Of a DNA stretch of 64,000 nucleotides, positions 45,026-55,830 are shown piece after piece; positions within the stretch are counted from its first letter, which is position 1, and the number at the start of each line of letters is the position of its first letter. The translations under genes were made by a program, and so were the position numbers. The stretch is taken from the NCBI GenBank assembly GCA_044508675.1, contig JBIQHF010000013.1, forward strand, positions 1-64,000, in the 5' to 3' direction. A model generated the notes under the pieces. That model was not told the DNA's origin. It made no database searches and saw nothing but the letters and a program-made list of their open reading frames with translations. The stretch comes from Raineyella sp044508675. Lineage in GTDB: Bacteria; Actinomycetota; Actinomycetes; Propionibacteriales; Propionibacteriaceae.

Positions 45026-46150
45026 TCAGCCGCAGGTCGTACGGTCCTGCAGGCAGCCGAGCAGGGCCAGGGTCACTTCGGAGTTCGGGGCGGCGATCGT
45101 ACGGAACTGCGCGGCCAGCGGGACCTGCGAGAACTCGGCGACGTCGTTCAGCCCGGCATTGGTCGCCGAGCGGAAGCCGTACTTCTGCCAGGCCAGCCTC
45201 TGCAGGTCCTCGTCCTTCAGCGCCTCGATCAGCTTGGCGGCATCACCGTTGAGCGCGAGCACCGGATGGTCGGAGTAGATCGTCGGCTCCGGGTAGAGGA
45301 TCCGGACGTCCTTGAGGACCGCCTCGGAGTTCGGCCCGGTCCGCACCTGCTGGATGACCTGGTTCTCGTAACCGGCGTAGAGCGGCGACTGGAACTCACC
45401 GCCCTGGGTCAGCCACTGGCGGAAGCCGTTGTCCGAGGTGGTCGCCTGCAGGCCCTGGGAGTCGTAGAGCTGCCGCATCGTCGGCAGGGCCGCGCGGGCC
45501 TCCTGCGGGGTCGGCGGCCGGGACGCGTCCGGGGTGGCGACCATGGTCAGCTCCAACTGGGCGAGCGTGAAGCCGGAGTTCGACTTGACCGGATCGGTGG
45601 AGGAGATGGTGATCGGCCCCTGCAGGTTCCCGGCCGCCAGGTCCTGCCAGGTCTTGCCCTGCAGGGTGTGGTCGAGGAGCACCGCCCGGGTGTCGACGAT
45701 GTAGTGGGTGCCGTTGCGCTGCTCGACCAGGCCGGCGCGGACCAGCGCGTCGGTGCCCTGCGGGCCGGCGTACACGACCTCCGGGGACTGCAGGACCGTC
45801 TCGGCGCGGTAGTCGTCGAACTCGCCGGGGTGCTTGGACTCGAAGACGTGCTGGGCGGAGGCGCTGGAGGGCCACAGGCAGTCCCAGCCACGCTGCTTGA
45901 TCTCGTCGGTCGGCATCAGCACCTGGTCGTACGAGCCCATCGACTGCCACTCGACCGTCAGTCCGTAGCGGTCCTCGAGCAGCCCCACGACCTCCGGATC
46001 GTGCATGAAGTCGGCCTTCTCCGAGCCGCCGACGCAGCTGATGGTCACGGTGGCGGCCAGGGCCTGCTGGCGGATGACGAGGTAGCCGGCGACCACCAGT
46101 ACGGCCACCAGGATGGCCAGGCCGGCGAAGAACCTGCCGCGATTACGCAT
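45026..46150 (-). CDS. membrane-anchored solute-binding-like protein (PBP type II-like)
   Basis: A 374-residue protein with one N-terminal anchor (about 7-27, FFAGLAILVAVLVVAGYLVI) and an extracytoplasmic domain resembling type II periplasmic binding proteins. It shares several motifs with the N-terminal half of the VWA lipoprotein two genes upstream. GGSEKADF, MGSYDQ and STDPVKSNSGFT here correspond to AGSEQRAV, MGSVDQ and STNPTQSNSGAT there, so the two are paralogous domains. It ends with a Cys pair (CLQDRTTC). It starts 1 base after the XpaC-like stop and is in one operon with telA. Ligand unknown; no ABC permease is nearby. Confidence 0.8.
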   Translation of the reverse strand: MRNRGRFFAGLAILVAVLVVAGYLVIRQQALAATVTISCVGGSEKADFMHDPEVVGLLEDRYGLTVEWQSMGSYDQVLMPTDEIKQRGWDCLWPSSASAQHVFESKHPGEFDDYRAETVLQSPEVVYAGPQGTDALVRAGLVEQRNGTHYIVDTRAVLLDHTLQGKTWQDLAAGNLQGPITISSTDPVKSNSGFTLAQLELTMVATPDASRPPTPQEARAALPTMRQLYDSQGLQATTSDNGFRQWLTQGGEFQSPLYAGYENQVIQQVRTGPNSEAVLKDVRILYPEPTIYSDHPVLALNGDAAKLIEALKDEDLQRLAWQKYGFRSATNAGLNDVAEFSQVPLAAQFRTIAAPNSEVTLALLGCLQDRTTCG

Positions 46151-46151
46151 C

Positions 46152-46766
46152 TCAACCCTCCAACGTCGGGATCTCGGGGGGCGCCACGGTGTCCAGGTTC
46201 GCCTGGTACTCGGCCATGTCGCCCTGGTTGACCAGCCGGATGCTGTCGATCGCGAACTGGTCGAAGCGCTCCACCGCGGCCCGCCCGTCGGCAAGCAGGC
46301 GTGGAGCGTCGTGGTAGTACTCGGGGTGCTCCTCGATGTCGGCGAACTGCTGGACCAGTCCCAACAGGCTCTTCATGTGGCCGCCGAGCCTGGCCGCCGA
46401 GGAGTACAGGCTGCTTGGCTGGGTCTCCGCGATCCGGTCCAGCAGCTCGGGCATCACCTCGGTCGCCCGGGCCAGCGCGGCCTGGATCTGCGGGTCACGG
46501 ATCCGGCGGGCCTCCGCGGTGACCTGCCTCAGGGTCGCCGACACCTCCACCACCTTGGCGCGGGCGTCGGCCGAGTAGTCGTCGGCCTGCAGCTGCGCGT
46601 CGGAGCGGCCCAGCATCAGGTAGGTGCCGGTCGCGCCGAGCACCGCGAGCACCGCAGGGGCCCCCAACCGCAGCAGCGGGCTCGCGCCGGCCAACAGGAC
46701 GAAAAGCACCCCGAACAGGACGATCGCGACCAGGATCGCCAGCGGTGCGGCGTACCTGCGGATCAC
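46152..46766 (-). CDS. XpaC-like membrane protein (5-bromo-4-chloroindolyl phosphate hydrolysis family-like)
   Basis: A 204-residue protein. Two hydrophobic helices occupy about residues 6-52 (PLAILVAIVLFGVLFVLLAGA and GAPAVLAVLGATGTYLML). A helical cytoplasmic domain follows, with RAKVVEVSATLRQVTAEARRI, LLDRIAETQ and YYHDAPRLLADGRAAVERFDQF. The layout and the telA gene in the same operon suggest the XpaC family. The sequence similarity judged by eye is moderate. GTG 46766 overlaps the stop of the VWA lipoprotein gene (GTGA). Probably a membrane partner of TelA. Confidence 0.68.
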   Translation of the reverse strand: MIRRYAAPLAILVAIVLFGVLFVLLAGASPLLRLGAPAVLAVLGATGTYLMLGRSDAQLQADDYSADARAKVVEVSATLRQVTAEARRIRDPQIQAALARATEVMPELLDRIAETQPSSLYSSAARLGGHMKSLLGLVQQFADIEEHPEYYHDAPRLLADGRAAVERFDQFAIDSIRLVNQGDMAEYQANLDTVAPPEIPTLEG

Positions 46767-48370
46767 CGGTAGCCCGCCGCCTCGCGCAGCGCCGACACCA
46801 GGTCATCCGACTCGACGTACGCACCACCGCTGGCCGCGGCGACCGCCTGGAGCTGGTCGGGGTCGGCCGTGCCGAAGGCGATGGCCACCACCGGCACCCC
46901 GGCGGTCCGGACGCTGGCCTGCCCACGGTCCTCGTCGCCGCTCGACCGGCCGTCGGACATCAGCACGATGAGCTTCTTGCGGGAATCGTCGCCCGACAGG
47001 TCGGTGGCCGCGTCCTGCAGGCACCGGTACATGTCGGTGCCGCCCTTCGGCTCGTACGACACCACGTCCGACTCCAGCTGCCCCAGCTGGTCCGGATCGT
47101 TGCCCTCGACGGTGTACGGCCCGGCTGCCCGGCTGTCGTGGAAGACCTGCACGGTCGTACGGTCCTGGGGGCCGGTCTGCAACAGGTTGACCCGCGCCTG
47201 CTCCGGGTTGAAGACCTGGTGCGCGGCATCCTGCACGCCCTCCCAGCCCTTCCCGCCCATCGAGCCGGAACCGTCCAGGCAGTAGTAGGTGTCGACCGGC
47301 CGGCGGTAGCGGGTGTGGTAGCGGTCGAGCGCCTCCTCGATCACCGTGGCCGCCGGGTAGCTGATGCCCTGCTCACGGATGTCGGTCTGGATGCCCCAGG
47401 CGGGGTCGAAGACGTTCGTGTCAGGGTTGTCCAGCGTCAGGCCGATGGCATCGGCCGGGCGGCGCCCGAGGGACAGCAGCTCGGCGCGCGCCCCCTCGTC
47501 CCGCAGCAGGTGGGTCTGCAGCTCGGTGAAGACCTGGTGCTTGGCCTGCTCGTCCTGCCCGGTCGGCAGGAAGCCGAGCGGGGCATCAGTGATCGCCAGC
47601 GCCCCCTGCGGGTACACCGCGTAGAACGGCTCCCGGCCCTGCGCGACCAGCTGCTGGTTCTGCTCGATCACCAGCGCCTCGTAGGTGAACAGCGTGTCGC
47701 ACAGGTCGGTGTTGGCGACGCACTCCTCCATCATCGTGCCGGTCGAGGGTGGCGTACGGTCCATCGCCTGCACGAACGTGGTGATGCCCTGCTCGACCTC
47801 GGTCGAGTCGAGCTGGGCCTCGGTGAGCGGCTGCCCCGGGCCGTTGCCGGCGAAGTGGTTCATGAACGCGAACAGCGTCGTCGCACCGGAGTTCGACTGG
47901 GTCGGGTTGGTGGACCAGACCTGCAGCTGGTCGTCCTCGATCGCGGTGAGGACGTCGCCGACGGTGACATCGGTGCGGTCGACCAGGCCGGCCTGCCGCA
48001 TCGCCGACTCGCGCCCGGCGAAGACGATCGGGGTGGTGAACATCGACTGCACGTCCCGCAGCTTCCCGTCGGTGTTGCCGACCTGGGCGAACACCGAGGA
48101 CGCGAACCAGTACGCGTCGTAGTCGGTCGAGCCGGACTGCAGCAGCCGCGCCTGGTCGACCGACCCCATCAACGTGTACTCGCAGGTGTAGCGCTGCGAC
48201 TCGCACCACGGGACCACGATCTGGTCGAGCACCGCCCGCTGCTCCGATCCCGCCACGATCCGCAGCGTACGGTCCGGGGCCGATCCGCCCGCACCCCCAC
48301 CGCAGGCGGTCAGCCCGAGGGCCAGGGCAAGGGCGGCGCCGACGGTACCGAGGATCCGACCACATCGCAT
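46763..48370 (-). CDS. lipoprotein with solute-binding-like domain and C-terminal VWA domain
   Basis: A 535-residue exported protein. A signal peptide with lipobox LGLTAC puts the lipid-anchored Cys at residue 23. Residues from about 35 to 330 resemble a type II solute-binding protein. A von Willebrand A domain fills the C-terminus from about 350, with the metal-ion-dependent adhesion motif in CLDGSGSMGG, then GGTDMYRC and VLMSDGRSSGDEDRG. The MIDAS DxSxS pattern is intact. It begins the four-gene run with the XpaC-like, solute-binding and TelA genes. A surface ligand-sensing or scaffolding role is inference. A weak TAGGCA hexamer lies 6 bases before the ATG. Confidence 0.85.
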   Translation of the reverse strand: MRCGRILGTVGAALALALGLTACGGGAGGSAPDRTLRIVAGSEQRAVLDQIVVPWCESQRYTCEYTLMGSVDQARLLQSGSTDYDAYWFASSVFAQVGNTDGKLRDVQSMFTTPIVFAGRESAMRQAGLVDRTDVTVGDVLTAIEDDQLQVWSTNPTQSNSGATTLFAFMNHFAGNGPGQPLTEAQLDSTEVEQGITTFVQAMDRTPPSTGTMMEECVANTDLCDTLFTYEALVIEQNQQLVAQGREPFYAVYPQGALAITDAPLGFLPTGQDEQAKHQVFTELQTHLLRDEGARAELLSLGRRPADAIGLTLDNPDTNVFDPAWGIQTDIREQGISYPAATVIEEALDRYHTRYRRPVDTYYCLDGSGSMGGKGWEGVQDAAHQVFNPEQARVNLLQTGPQDRTTVQVFHDSRAAGPYTVEGNDPDQLGQLESDVVSYEPKGGTDMYRCLQDAATDLSGDDSRKKLIVLMSDGRSSGDEDRGQASVRTAGVPVVAIAFGTADPDQLQAVAAASGGAYVESDDLVSALREAAGYR

Positions 48371-48464
48371 GTCTCATGCCTACCTGATAAGGGGGCCGCA
48401 CCGAGGGCCCGGGAACCGACAGGTAAGCCCGTCCGGATGAACGATTGGTGAACGCGTCGGCGGC

Positions 48465-49550
48465 TCAGCGCGGCCAGGTCATCGCGACGTGCTCGGCGAT
48501 CCGTTCCTTGGTGTCGGTATCCACGAAGGCCGCCTGCACCGCGCGGTCGACGGTCGCACGGATGTCGTCCAGCGTCCAGCCGAAGGTCTCGACCAGGCGG
48601 GCGTACTCCCGGCTCAGCGTGGTCCGGCTGACCAGCCGGTTGTCGCAGGAGATGGTCACCCGGAAGCCGAAGCGGTGCAGGGCGTCGACCGGGTGCTCGG
48701 CCATCCGCTCGGCGATGCCGGTCTGCAGGTTCGACGACGGGCAGACCTCCAGCGGCACGGCGCGATCCCGGACCATCGTCGCGGTCTCGCCGAGCACCGG
48801 GACCGGCCCGGTCAGGTCGATGTCCTCGATGATCCGTACGCCGTGGCCGATCCGGGCGGCGTGGCAGACCTCGAGGGCCTCCCACACCGACTCGGGCCCG
48901 ACGGCCTCCCCGGCGTGGATGGTGTACGGGACGCCTTCGCGCTCCAGGAGCCGGAACGCCTCCAGCTGGCGGCTCGGCGGGTACCCGCCCTCGGCACCGG
49001 CAATGTCGAACCCGGCGACCAGGTCCTCTTCGTGGCGGATGGTGAGTTCGGCGATCTCCAGGCCCCGGTCGGCATGTCGCATCGCGGTCAGGAGTTGGCG
49101 GACGATGATCGGGTGCCCGTCGCGACGGGACGCCGCCATGCCGTCCGCGAGCCCGCGGCCCACCGCCCGGACCGCCCGGTCCAGGGTCAGCCCGCGCTGC
49201 AGGTGCTGCTCCGGGGCCCAGCGCGCCTCGGCGTACACCACCCCGTCGTCGGCCTGGTCGATGACGAACTCGTACGCCACCCGGTGCAGTGCCTCCTCGG
49301 TCTGCATCGCCGCCACCGTGTGGTCGAACGTCTCCAGGTACCGCTCCAGCGATCCGGAGTTGGCTGCCTCGAAGAACCAGTCCGCCAGCTCCTGCGGGGT
49401 GTCCGCGGGCAGGCGGTGCTCGACCTCCCCCGCCAGCTCGATCAGGGTGCGCGGGCGCAGACCACCGTCCAGGTGATCGTGCAGGGCGACCTTCGGCAGG
49501 GCGCGCAGGTGCGCCTGGTCGAGGAAACGGTCGGCCGGAGAGGTGGTCAT
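48465..49550 (-). CDS. add: adenosine deaminase
   Basis: A 361-residue zinc amidohydrolase that converts adenosine or deoxyadenosine to inosine. Zinc and active-site motifs: KVALHDHLDGG (His24, His26), YTIHAGEAVGPESVWEAL, ARIGHGVRI, CPSSNLQTGI and TISCDNRLVSRTTLSREY, in which the Asp replaces the usual TDDP-type context in a way common to actinobacterial ADAs. GAGGA is 7 bases before ATG 49550, and the cytidine deaminase gene ends 24 bases upstream, so the two form a nucleoside-salvage operon. The product inosine is a substrate for the PNP at 34090. Confidence 0.95.
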   Translation of the reverse strand: MTTSPADRFLDQAHLRALPKVALHDHLDGGLRPRTLIELAGEVEHRLPADTPQELADWFFEAANSGSLERYLETFDHTVAAMQTEEALHRVAYEFVIDQADDGVVYAEARWAPEQHLQRGLTLDRAVRAVGRGLADGMAASRRDGHPIIVRQLLTAMRHADRGLEIAELTIRHEEDLVAGFDIAGAEGGYPPSRQLEAFRLLEREGVPYTIHAGEAVGPESVWEALEVCHAARIGHGVRIIEDIDLTGPVPVLGETATMVRDRAVPLEVCPSSNLQTGIAERMAEHPVDALHRFGFRVTISCDNRLVSRTTLSREYARLVETFGWTLDDIRATVDRAVQAAFVDTDTKERIAEHVAMTWPR

Positions 49551-49574
49551 CAGGGGGTCCTCGGGTCGGGGTGG

Positions 49575-50015
49575 TCAGTGGTCGGCGGTGTGCGCGGCGA
49601 CCCGGTCCAGGTCGTCGCGGCCGAAGGCGCGGGGCAGGAGGTCGGCGATCGGGATCGGGCCGTCGCCGCTGTGGACCAGCAGGCCCGGCGCGGCGTGCTC
49701 CCAGAGCAGCTGGCGGCAGCGTCCGCACGGCATGCAGGGGCCGCCGGTCGCATCGACGCAGGCCACCGCCACCAGTCGACCCCCACCGCTGGCGACCAGG
49801 TCGGAGACCAGACCGCACTCGGCACACAGGCTGAGACCGTAGGAGGCGTTCTCGACGTTGCAGCCGGTCACCGTCCTGCCGTCGTCGACCAAGGCAGCGG
49901 CACCGACGGGGAATCGGGAGTACGGGGCGTATGCCCGGCGGCAGGCGTCCTGGGCGGCACGCCGCAGGCCGGCCCAGTCGATCCTGCTCGCCCCGGCACC
50001 GGTCGGTGCGGTCAC
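49575..50015 (-). CDS. cdd: cytidine deaminase
   Basis: A 146-residue tetrameric-type cytidine deaminase converting (deoxy)cytidine to (deoxy)uridine. Substrate loop GCNVENASYG (51-60), zinc ligand Cys64 with catalytic Glu66 in CAECGL, and the PCMPCGRCRQ ligands Cys94 and Cys97 are visible. The start is GTG 50015, overlapping the stop of the M20 gene (GTGA), so translation is coupled. An upstream extension of the open frame has no similarity. It ends 24 bases before add. Confidence 0.94.
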   Translation of the reverse strand: MTAPTGAGASRIDWAGLRRAAQDACRRAYAPYSRFPVGAAALVDDGRTVTGCNVENASYGLSLCAECGLVSDLVASGGGRLVAVACVDATGGPCMPCGRCRQLLWEHAAPGLLVHSGDGPIPIADLLPRAFGRDDLDRVAAHTADH

Positions 50016-51283
50016 CGCATACTCCGCTGCTGTCGCCGTTGCTCCAGGGGGTCCTGGTAGTGGATCGGGGTGGCCGCCAACCGACTGAGCAGATTGACCC
50101 CGACCGGGATGCACTCCTCGTCGACGTCGAAGCCCGGCTGGTGGATATCCGGCCAGTCGGCCTCGGCGACGCCGCGGGGTCGTACGCCCAGCCGGGCCAT
50201 CGCCCCGGGGACGACCTGCAGCATCCAGGCGAAGTCCTCGCCCCCGAGCGACTGCGCGGTGCGGGCGACCGAGTCCTCGCCCAGCTGGCGCTCGGCGGCG
50301 TCGACGATCCGGGCCACCGCCCGGACATCGTTGACGGTCGGCGGGATGCCGGAGTCGATGTCGACGTCCACCTCGACGCCGAACGGGGCGACGATCGAGG
50401 TGAGCAGGTCCGGCAGGAGGGCGACCGCCGTCTTCCACCCCGGGACGTCGAGGACTCGCAGGGTGCCGCCGAGCGCACCGGTGCGCGGGATGACGTTCTC
50501 GACGCTGCCCGAAAAGACCCGGCCCCAGATCAGCGAGGCGCCGCTGCGCGGATCGAGCCGGCGTGACAGCACGAACGGGGTCTCGGTGACCAGTGCCCCC
50601 AGCGCGCCGATGATGTCGGCGGTCAGGTGCGGGCGGGAGGTGTGGCCTCCGGCACCGCGCAGGTTCACGTTGACCCGGACCGCGGCCGAGGTGATCGCCC
50701 CACGCTTCACCGCGACCTGCCCGACGGTGGTCCGGGGATCGCAGTGCAGGGCGTACACCTCGCGGACCCCGATCAGCGCGCCGGCCCGGATCACGTCCGG
50801 GGCCCCACTGGGACTGGACTCCTCGGCCGGCTGGAACAGCAGCCGCACCCCGGTCCGTAGGAGCCCCCGGTCCCGCAGCTCGGTGAGCACGTGGCCGACG
50901 CCGAGCACCACGGTGGTGTGCACGTCGTGGCCGCAGGCGTGGGCGATGCCCGGGTTCTTCGAGGCGTAGGGCACGTCCTTCGCGTCATCCAGCGGCAGCG
51001 CGTCCATGTCGCCCCGCAGCGCCACCATGCCGCGGCTCGGATCCCAGCCCTCGCCGACGATGTCACAGGTCAGGCCGGTGCCGGCCGGTAGGATCCGGGG
51101 CTCCAGGCCGAGGGCCTCGAGCGCGTCGGCCACCCGCTTGGTCGTACGGCGCTCATGGTGGCCCAGCTCCGGATGGGCATGGAGGTCCCGGCGGAAGGCG
51201 ATCATGCGTTCTCGCAGGCCCGCCGTCGCCGCGGCAATGGCGGGACCGGGATCCACCTCGGGCTGCGTGGGTGCGAACGTCAT
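50012..51283 (-). CDS. M20 family metal-dependent amidohydrolase
   Basis: A 423-residue M20D-type aminoacylase/amidohydrolase. Visible family marks: RRDLHAHPELGHHE, the metal-binding RGDMDALPL and HACGHDVHTTVVLG, FQPAEESSPSGA, YALHCDP, GAGGHTSRPHLTADII and LGGEDFAWMLQVVPG near the C-terminus. Members hydrolyse N-acyl amino acids, hippurate-like amides or related peptides. The substrate cannot be told. TAGGCT on the minus strand (51290-51295) is 6 bases before ATG 51283, suggesting a leaderless message. It leads the cdd-add operon by a 4-base overlap. Confidence 0.91.
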   Translation of the reverse strand: MTFAPTQPEVDPGPAIAAATAGLRERMIAFRRDLHAHPELGHHERRTTKRVADALEALGLEPRILPAGTGLTCDIVGEGWDPSRGMVALRGDMDALPLDDAKDVPYASKNPGIAHACGHDVHTTVVLGVGHVLTELRDRGLLRTGVRLLFQPAEESSPSGAPDVIRAGALIGVREVYALHCDPRTTVGQVAVKRGAITSAAVRVNVNLRGAGGHTSRPHLTADIIGALGALVTETPFVLSRRLDPRSGASLIWGRVFSGSVENVIPRTGALGGTLRVLDVPGWKTAVALLPDLLTSIVAPFGVEVDVDIDSGIPPTVNDVRAVARIVDAAERQLGEDSVARTAQSLGGEDFAWMLQVVPGAMARLGVRPRGVAEADWPDIHQPGFDVDEECIPVGVNLLSRLAATPIHYQDPLEQRRQQRSMR

Positions 51284-51357
51284 TGGACCAGCCTAGCCGT
51301 CCGCACGCCCCGATGGGCCACCGCCGCGGAGGGGTGGCCCGTCGGGGTCCTGCAGGG

Positions 51358-52950
<1,593 letters not shown>

Positions 52951-53034
52951 GGAGCGGAGCCTACCGGTGCGCAGGCCCCTGCGTGGGGCCACTCCCGCAG
53001 TTGGCCCCGAGGTTCCGGGCCGGCGTGTCGCGGG

Positions 53035-54291
53035 TCACTCGATCTGGCGGATCAGGGCCTCCGCCGCCGCAATGATGGCGTTCGTCTCCGCCTGCCAATG
53101 CTGCTCCTGGCTGCGGTGCGGACCGGTGGCCAGGCTGATCGCGACCCCGGCCGCGCGCAGCCGCAGCTCGGTCGGATCGACCCGCCGGTCGAACACCGGG
53201 GTCCACGACTCCAACAGTCCCTGCAGGTGCGCCGCCTGGGCGGCATCCATCCGTTGGATGGTCGACAGGTGGGCGAGCAGGCAGCCGAGGTCGTCGGCCC
53301 GGCGACCGGGCCCGATCGCGTCGATGTCCAGCACGCCACACACCCGTCCACCGGAGACGTGGACCTGCCCCTCGTGGAAGTCGCCGTGCGTGGGTTCGTC
53401 ACCGGCCGGCAGCCCGGCCAGGCCCTGGCTGACCTGGTCGGCGAGGACCAGCAGTCGCGGCTCCAGCTCCGGCATCGCCCGCGCCACGACGTCGACGTAG
53501 TAGTGCACCGAGTCGGTCCACGGCTGGCGGCGCGGTAGGGCGGCCACCGCCGGCGGGAAGGCATCCAGCAACGCGATCAGTTCCTCGGCCGAACAGGGGA
53601 AGTCCTCGCGGAACAGCGCGGTGGCCAACGGCAGCCCCGGCAGGCCCTCGAGCACCACGACCCAGTCCTCGGTCAGGGCCAGCACCTCGGGCGCCGGGAT
53701 CCCGGCACCGCGCAGCAACCGGTGTCGCTCGACCGTCTGGGCGGCCTCCGCCGCGGTCTGCACCTTGAGGTAGAAGCGCCGTCGCTCCTCCCCCACCTGC
53801 ACGTCCGCCCGCAGCACGGCCCGCTGCCGGGGCCGGTAGCCCACCACATCGAGGCGTACGTCGGTGGGCCGGATGATCGGGCGTGGACCGGCCAGGGCGC
53901 CGTCCTGCGCCGACCAGAGACCCAGGTCATTGACCAACTGGGTGACTCCCTCGGCGTACGCGGCGCCCACCAGGCCGGGCAGCTCCGGGTCGGCCGGGTA
54001 GATCCAGACGGTCACGTCGTTGCCCTGGGGGTCACGGTAGCGCCGGCCCGTGTCGTTGCCGTCGACGTGCCCGGCGCCGGTGGAGACCCCGATGATCTCG
54101 ATCGCCTCACCCCAGTCCCAGGCCACCTGCGCACGGTAGGTGGCGGTTGCCCCACGGCCGGGCTGGTGGTCCAGATGGTCCAGCCGCCAGCGCAGCAGGG
54201 CCCCGCCGGCATCGCGGACCGCGGCGACCAGCACGTCGGCCACGGCCGGGGTGCCCAGCAGCGCGCCGCTGTCCCGCTCGTCGGCGGTCAT
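53035..54291 (-). CDS. aminoglycoside phosphotransferase-like (APH/ChoK fold) protein
   Basis: A 418-residue protein. The kinase-like half shows RRFYLKVQTAAEA (nucleotide-binding Lys), EDWVVVLEGLPGLPL, the catalytic loop EPTHGDFHEGQVHV and the metal-binding VLDIDAIGPGRRADDLGCLLAHL, the APH-fold hallmarks. The N-terminal 130 residues are less typical and resemble the accessory domain seen in maltokinase-like or uncharacterised actinobacterial phosphotransferases. The substrate is unknown, and antibiotic resistance should not be inferred. ATG 54291 overlaps the CorC-like stop by 4 bases, so the pair is coupled. Confidence 0.83.
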   Translation of the reverse strand: MTADERDSGALLGTPAVADVLVAAVRDAGGALLRWRLDHLDHQPGRGATATYRAQVAWDWGEAIEIIGVSTGAGHVDGNDTGRRYRDPQGNDVTVWIYPADPELPGLVGAAYAEGVTQLVNDLGLWSAQDGALAGPRPIIRPTDVRLDVVGYRPRQRAVLRADVQVGEERRRFYLKVQTAAEAAQTVERHRLLRGAGIPAPEVLALTEDWVVVLEGLPGLPLATALFREDFPCSAEELIALLDAFPPAVAALPRRQPWTDSVHYYVDVVARAMPELEPRLLVLADQVSQGLAGLPAGDEPTHGDFHEGQVHVSGGRVCGVLDIDAIGPGRRADDLGCLLAHLSTIQRMDAAQAAHLQGLLESWTPVFDRRVDPTELRLRAAGVAISLATGPHRSQEQHWQAETNAIIAAAEALIRQIE

Positions 54292-55694
54292 CGCCCGCCG
54301 CCCTCGGCCTCGTCCGTCGGCGGACCGATGACGGACCCTCCGGTCGCCTCACCGGTCGGGGTCGCAGTGGTGCGCACGGCGGAGGGGGCCTTGGTGCGTT
54401 CCAGCAGGAACCGTGCGGCCCGGCGCCCGTCCATCTCGAGCACGGTCAGGGTGACCCGCCTGGTGCGGGACGGCTCCTCGGTGAGGAACAGCTCGGCCTC
54501 GTAGCTGTCCCCGACCTTCGGGATCGCACCGATGCAGGCCATGAACCAGCCGGCCACCGTGTCGTACGGTCCCTCCGGCAGGTCCAGCCCGACCTCGTCG
54601 GCGAAGTCCTCCAGCGAGGTCAGTCCGTCGACCTCCCGGGTGTTCGGCGCGGTCTCGGAGCGCTGGGCGACGATGTCGTACTCGTCGGTGATGTCACCGA
54701 TCAGCTCCTCGACCAGGTCCTCCATGGTCACGATGCCGGCAGTGCCCCCGTACTCGTCGCGCACGATCGCCATGTGGCTGGACACCCGGCGCATCTCGGC
54801 CAGGGCGTACAGCACGTTCACGGTCTGGGGGAAGTTCGCCACCGGACGCACCAGCTCCTCCACCGGGGTGGCCCGCTGCGCCCTGTCCGGGTCGAACAGG
54901 TCGCGGACGTGGACGAAGCCGAGCACGTCGTCCACCGAGGTCCCGGTGACCGGGTAGCGCGAGTGCGGCGCCCCGGTCAGTTCCCTGACCGCCTTGTAGG
55001 TGGGGGTGTCACCGGGCAGGAATTCGACCTCCGTCCGGGGCACCATCACTTCGCGCAGCGAACGGTCCCCCGCCTCGAACACGTCGTCGACGATCCGGCG
55101 CTCCTCCTCGCCGAGCGTGGCCGAGTCGGACACCATGGATCGGATCTCCTCGTCCGTCACCTCCTCCCGGGACGCCTCCGGACGGCCGCCCAGGAGGCGT
55201 ACGACCGCGTTGGTGGAGACCTCCAGCAGCCAGATCACCGGGGTGAGGACGCGGGAGATCCCGTCGATGCCCGGGCCGAGGGCCATCGCGAAGGACTCGG
55301 CGCGCTGCATCGCCAGCCGCTTGGCGGTGAGCTCGCCCAGCACGATGGAGACGTAGGCGATCGCGATGGTGACCAGCACCAGAGAGGCCGTGTCGGCCAC
55401 CCCGGGGGGCAGGCCCCAGCCGGCCAGGACGGGGGTGAGGCGGTTGGCGATCGTCGCCCCGCCGAAGGCGGAGGACAGGAACCCGAACAGGGTCACGCCG
55501 ATCTGGACCGCCGAGAGGAAGCGCTGCGGATCAGCGGCGAGCGCGGCGACCCGGCGACCCCGGCGACCACGGGTCCGCAGCCGCTTGATCTGGCTCTCCC
55601 GCAGTGAGACCAGGGCCATCTCCGCGGCCGCGAAGAACCCGCCACAGAGGGTGAAGAACAGGACCAGCAGGATCTCGCGGACGAGGTCGTTCAC
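54288..55694 (-). CDS. CNNM/CorC-type transporter-associated protein (hemolysin family)
   Basis: A 468-residue protein with a CNNM membrane domain of about four helices in residues 1-170 (FFTLCGGFFAAAEMALVSL, SAVQIGVTLFGFLSSAFGG, VTIAIAYVSIVLGELTAKRLA). Two CBS motifs follow (EVMVPRTEVEFLPG and YALAEMRRVSSHMAIVRDEYGGTAGIVTMEDLVEELIGDI), then a C-terminal CorC_HlyC domain (EVDGLTSLEDFADEVGLDLPEG). Such proteins are implicated in magnesium or cobalt efflux. The old name hemolysin is misleading. The start is GTG 55694 with AGAGG upstream. An APH-like gene overlaps its end. Confidence 0.92.
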   Translation of the reverse strand: MNDLVREILLVLFFTLCGGFFAAAEMALVSLRESQIKRLRTRGRRGRRVAALAADPQRFLSAVQIGVTLFGFLSSAFGGATIANRLTPVLAGWGLPPGVADTASLVLVTIAIAYVSIVLGELTAKRLAMQRAESFAMALGPGIDGISRVLTPVIWLLEVSTNAVVRLLGGRPEASREEVTDEEIRSMVSDSATLGEEERRIVDDVFEAGDRSLREVMVPRTEVEFLPGDTPTYKAVRELTGAPHSRYPVTGTSVDDVLGFVHVRDLFDPDRAQRATPVEELVRPVANFPQTVNVLYALAEMRRVSSHMAIVRDEYGGTAGIVTMEDLVEELIGDITDEYDIVAQRSETAPNTREVDGLTSLEDFADEVGLDLPEGPYDTVAGWFMACIGAIPKVGDSYEAELFLTEEPSRTRRVTLTVLEMDGRRAARFLLERTKAPSAVRTTATPTGEATGGSVIGPPTDEAEGGGR

Positions 55695-55830
55695 GGGCGG
55701 GCACCTCTGCGGCGTTGTTCGAGCACGAGCCCCATCATAGGGACAGCTCGCCCCTCGCCCGGCGGCGCATCCGCACCCTGCGACCCCGGAACGGGACGGC
55801 GTCCTCGCCCGAGTCTGTTTCAATCGGTTC

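Noticed and set aside
53035..54291. Aminoglycoside resistance gene
   Set aside because: Only the kinase fold is supported. The N-terminal domain and context do not match known resistance enzymes.
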